Shown here: positions 61,358-64,000 of the stretch, one piece after another
How positions within the stretch are numbered: position 1 is the stretch's first letter
How the letters are laid out: each line of letters starts with the position of its first letter
Assembly: GCF_041296385.1 (NCBI RefSeq)
Contig: NW_027183518.1
Coordinates: 248,001-312,000 of the forward strand
DNA from: Aphelocoma coerulescens
Taxonomy: Eukaryota > Chordata > Aves > Passeriformes > Corvidae
Direction of reading: 5' to 3'
DNA length: 64,000 nt
The notes under the pieces: generated by a model
Database searches by the model: none
Told to the model about the DNA's origin: nothing
Seen by the model: only the letters and a program-made list of their open reading frames with translations
Position numbers and translations under genes: made by a program

Positions 61358-62818
61358 TGCATGGGCTCGGCAGCACGGAAGGTGTAAGAACCTGTTTCTG
61401 GCCAGGCAGTGTGCTGGAGTGCAAAGGGCTGCGCCTTCCTTTCTGAAGCAGCCCAGAGCATTCTCAGCGGAATCTGCTTGTGAAGCAGCTCTTGGCTGGA
61501 CATTTGCAAGTCGCTCCACTGAGTCCACGAAGCCGGTGGCCAGCTGCTTCGTTCTTCGCCTTCTGGGCTCTGGACAGAGCTGAAGCGCAGCGATGGCTCG
61601 GAGCTTTGCCGCTCTTCGGCGTGAGCACTGCACGCAGCCACAGGCTGCTGTGCACGGATTTCCCTCAGCTCGACGTACAATCATTCTCTTGCTGTTTCCC
61701 TGAGTCGAAAGTGTCCGTGTAGCTCTCGCTCAGCGAAATGCGTCAGGAGAGAAACACTTGCTGGATGAGCTTTTCGCTGGCCAAGACTTTCAACGCAGCA
61801 CCACCATTCGGGCAAGGAGGAGGAGAAAGGAGGAGCATCTTTTCGTCCTGGCCCGTTCTTCTGCGCGAGACGCCTCTCCGCGTCTTCGCTCCCTGCAAGG
61901 CTGTAATGTGCGCCGTGGTACTTGGAAGTGAGAAGGCAGGTGCAGAGAGCACCGCGATCTGGCGGCGCCGTGCAGGCTGGAAAGGAAAGAGGGCTGCCAC
62001 CGGAATGTGGTGCGAATACCGGTTTGCACGCGTCGAGGGTAAGCTCTGGGTGAGCTTGCTGGCCTAAAACTGTTCTCTGTGCCAGACGCAGGCGAGAAGC
62101 TTTCCGTTAAGAATCAGGCTGCCACGCAAACAGAACGTGGTGCTACTACCTACCTAGCGCTGCGAGGGAAAGTGCATAGCCCAGGCGTGTTTCGGCAGAA
62201 GCAGCAGCGCGGAGCATTTCGCTGCCGGCACAGCGCTCTCTGGGCGAGAAGCGGACGACGGTTTGACTCCGGCAGAATGAAAGCGCCACATGGTACGAAG
62301 AGCATCGGAATGAAGGCAGAGCACCGAGCTGCTGCCGTGCGCATCGCACAGGCTGCGAGAGGAAGCGTGGCTGTCACTGGCTTCTTTGCGGGTTCACGTT
62401 AGCAGTTGAAAACAGAAAGTTCCACTTGCAGCTACTTGTGCTGCTACCTATTTCTCTTCCAGCTCTCCCTGGAAAGAATTGTGCCGAGCTTTACGCTTCC
62501 AGATGCACAGATGACGGTGGTAGATGCGGCAGAGAATAGAAAGACAGCGCGCAGCGGACAGTTTCTGGTGCTTTACGTGAGGCAAGGGGGAAGTGCAGCC
62601 CAGCAGTGGCTTTTACTTCTGGAGCCTTTTGCTTTGGTAGCAGCAGCTGCTGCGAGTGGGCAACGGAGCTGCGAGAGTGCGTAATGTGACGGCACATCTC
62701 GCTGAGAAGGAAGCTGCCGAGCCGCAGCGTGTTGTGCTCCGTTTCAAGGCTACTTGGAGGAGGGGGGTACTCGAAGAACGCCTTCTTTCTGGACGCGTCC
62801 TTCTGGGTGTGCTCAAGC
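61358..62818. repeat. Macrosatellite unit 43, majority type
   Basis: 1461 bp with the majority allele at every marker. Confidence 0.95.
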
Positions 62819-64000
62819 TGCATGGGCTCGGCAGCACGGAAGGTGTAAGAACCTGTTTCTGGCCAGGCAGTGTGCTGGAGTGCAAAGGGCTGCGCCTTCC
62901 TTTCTGAAGCAGCCCAGAGCATTCTCAGCGGAATCTGCTTGTGAAGCAGCTCTTGGCTGGACATTTGCAAGTCGCTCCACTGAGTCCACGAAGCCGGTGG
63001 CCAGCTGCTTCGTTCTTCGCCTTCTGGGCTCTGGACAGAGCTGAAGCGCAGCGATGGCTCGGAGCTTTGCCGCTCTTCGGCGTGAGCACTGCACGCAGCC
63101 ACAGGCTGCTGTGCACGGATTTCCCTCAGCTCGACGTACAATCATTCTCTTGCTGTTTCCCTGAGTCGAAAGTGTCCGTGTAGCTCTCGCTCAGCGAAAT
63201 GCGTCAGGAGAGAAACACTTGCTGGATGAGCTTTTCGCTGGCCAAGACTTTCAACGCAGCACCACCATTCGGGCAAGGAGGAGGAGAAAGGAGGAGCATC
63301 TTTTCGTCCTGGCCCGTTCTTCTGCGCGAGACGCCTCTCCGCGTCTTCGCTCCCTGCAAGGCTGTAATGTGCGCCGTGGTACTTGGAAGTGAGAAGGCAG
63401 GTGCAGAGAGCACCGCGATCTGGCGGCGCCGTGCAGGCTGGAAAGGAAAGAGGGCTGCCACCGGAATGTGGTGCGAATACCGGTTTGCACGCGTCGAGGG
63501 TAAGCTCTGGGTGAGCTTGCTGGCCTAAAACTGTTCTCTGTGCCAGACGCAGGCGAGAAGCTTTCCGTTAAGAATCAGGCTGCCACGCAAACAGAACGTG
63601 GTGCTACTACCTACCTAGCGCTGCGAGGGAAAGTGCATAGCCCAGGCGTGTTTCGGCAGAAGCAGCAGCGCGGAGCATTTCGCTGCCGGCACAGCGCTCT
63701 CTGGGCGAGAAGCGGACGACGGTTTGACTCCGGCAGAATGAAAGCGCCACATGGTACGAAGAGCATCGGAATGAAGGCAGAGCACCGAGCTGCTGCCGTG
63801 CGCATCGCACAGGCTGCGAGAGGAAGCGTGGCTGTCACTGGCTTCTTTGCGGGTTCACGTTAGCAGTTGAAAACAGAAAGTTCCACTTGCAGCTACTTGT
63901 GCTGCTACCTATTTCTCTTCCAGCTCTCCCTGGAAAGAATTGTGCCGAGCTTTACGCTTCCAGATGCACAGATGACGGTGGTAGATGCGGCAGAGAATAG
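62819..64000. repeat. Macrosatellite unit 44, partial, cut by window end
   Basis: The first 1182 bp of a unit, with majority alleles at 8, 775, 824 and 859. It shows no divergence toward the edge, so the array continues beyond the window. Confidence 0.95.

Larger units (their letters stand above)
1..64000. repeat. Tandem macrosatellite array, 1461-bp unit, about 43.8 copies
   Basis: Every recognisable string recurs at a spacing of 1461 bp across the window; for example, the stretch beginning TGCATGGGCTCGG occurs at 1, 1462, 4384 and onward, with TGCATGGACTCGG as an alternative. Units abut directly in one orientation, with no unique DNA between them and no flank at either end. Copies are about 99.7% identical or better: I see only six substitution sites and two indel sites. 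The unit is G+C-rich, is not built of simple sequence and keeps abundant CpG. No frame is open through a unit, and no RNA gene or transposon protein is recognisable. A satellite or macrosatellite is the best description. A tandemly repeated gene cluster is less likely, since no gene is visible. The source organism and chromosomal position cannot be told. Confidence 0.98.

Noticed and set aside
1..64000. Tandem RNA gene array (5S rRNA, U1/U2/U6 snRNA, spliced leader, tRNA)
   Set aside because: I looked for the characteristic conserved strings of these RNAs on both strands and saw none.
1..64000. CRISPR-like or short-spacer array
   Set aside because: The repeated unit is the whole 1461 bp, with no alternation of short repeats and unique spacers.
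1..64000. Mobile element arranged in tandem (LTR, LINE or DNA transposon)
   Set aside because: No terminal inverted repeats, LTRs, target-site duplications, poly(A) tail, reverse transcriptase or transposase frame in the unit.
1..64000. Pure assembly loop (one unit copied by the assembler)
   Set aside because: Marker variants, two different indels and several block offsets would not arise from simple looping. Miscounted copies in the uniform 35-47 kb block remain possible.

Overview
The whole 64 kb window is one head-to-tail tandem array. A single unit of 1461 bp, about 57% G+C in the lines I sampled, is repeated 43.8 times with no spacer, no unique sequence and no flank at either edge. I number units from window position 1 (register arbitrary): unit k starts at 1+1461(k-1) up to unit 34. 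After that the starts are 49672, 51133, 52594, 54054, 55515, 56976, 58437, 59897, 61358 and 62819 (partial). Unit 34 is 1458 bp, units 37 and 41 are 1460 bp, and all other complete units are 1461 bp. The array runs off both ends.

I find no protein gene, no rRNA, tRNA or snRNA gene, no transposable-element protein and no CRISPR. The unit has many short overlapping open frames on both strands. None has a recognisable domain, and the sparse differences between copies break or change them freely, so I treat them as chance frames in G+C-rich, stop-poor DNA. The best description is a non-coding macrosatellite or long-unit satellite from a eukaryotic chromosome.

Copies differ at only a handful of positions (unit coordinates): G8A, A775G, a 3-bp loss near 783-791, GCGAGGG to GGGGGG at 805-811, C824G, A859G, A1258G and T1340C. 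Any two units therefore differ by about 0-5 changes, roughly 99.7% identity or better. The markers are not scattered at random. Left part (1 to about 35 kb): runs of G859 and G1258 with single A8 units, repeating with 5-unit (7305 bp) and 9-unit (13149 bp) offsets. Middle (35065-46752): eight units in which I see no difference. Right part (46.7-61.4 kb): G775, C1340 and the indels, including an exact-length 4-unit block of 5843 bp present twice in tandem. This is emerging higher-order structure, as expected from recent unequal exchange or segmental amplification of multi-unit blocks.

The organism cannot be named from this sequence. The array form and splice-like signals fit a eukaryote. CpG is barely depleted (about 100 per unit by hand count), which argues against old, heavily methylated mammalian satellite. 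A bird-type CpG-rich microchromosome, or a lineage with little CpG methylation such as an apicomplexan or invertebrate, would fit. That is a low-confidence guess. Nothing in the window shows genes working together; what it records is the history of an amplifying repeat.
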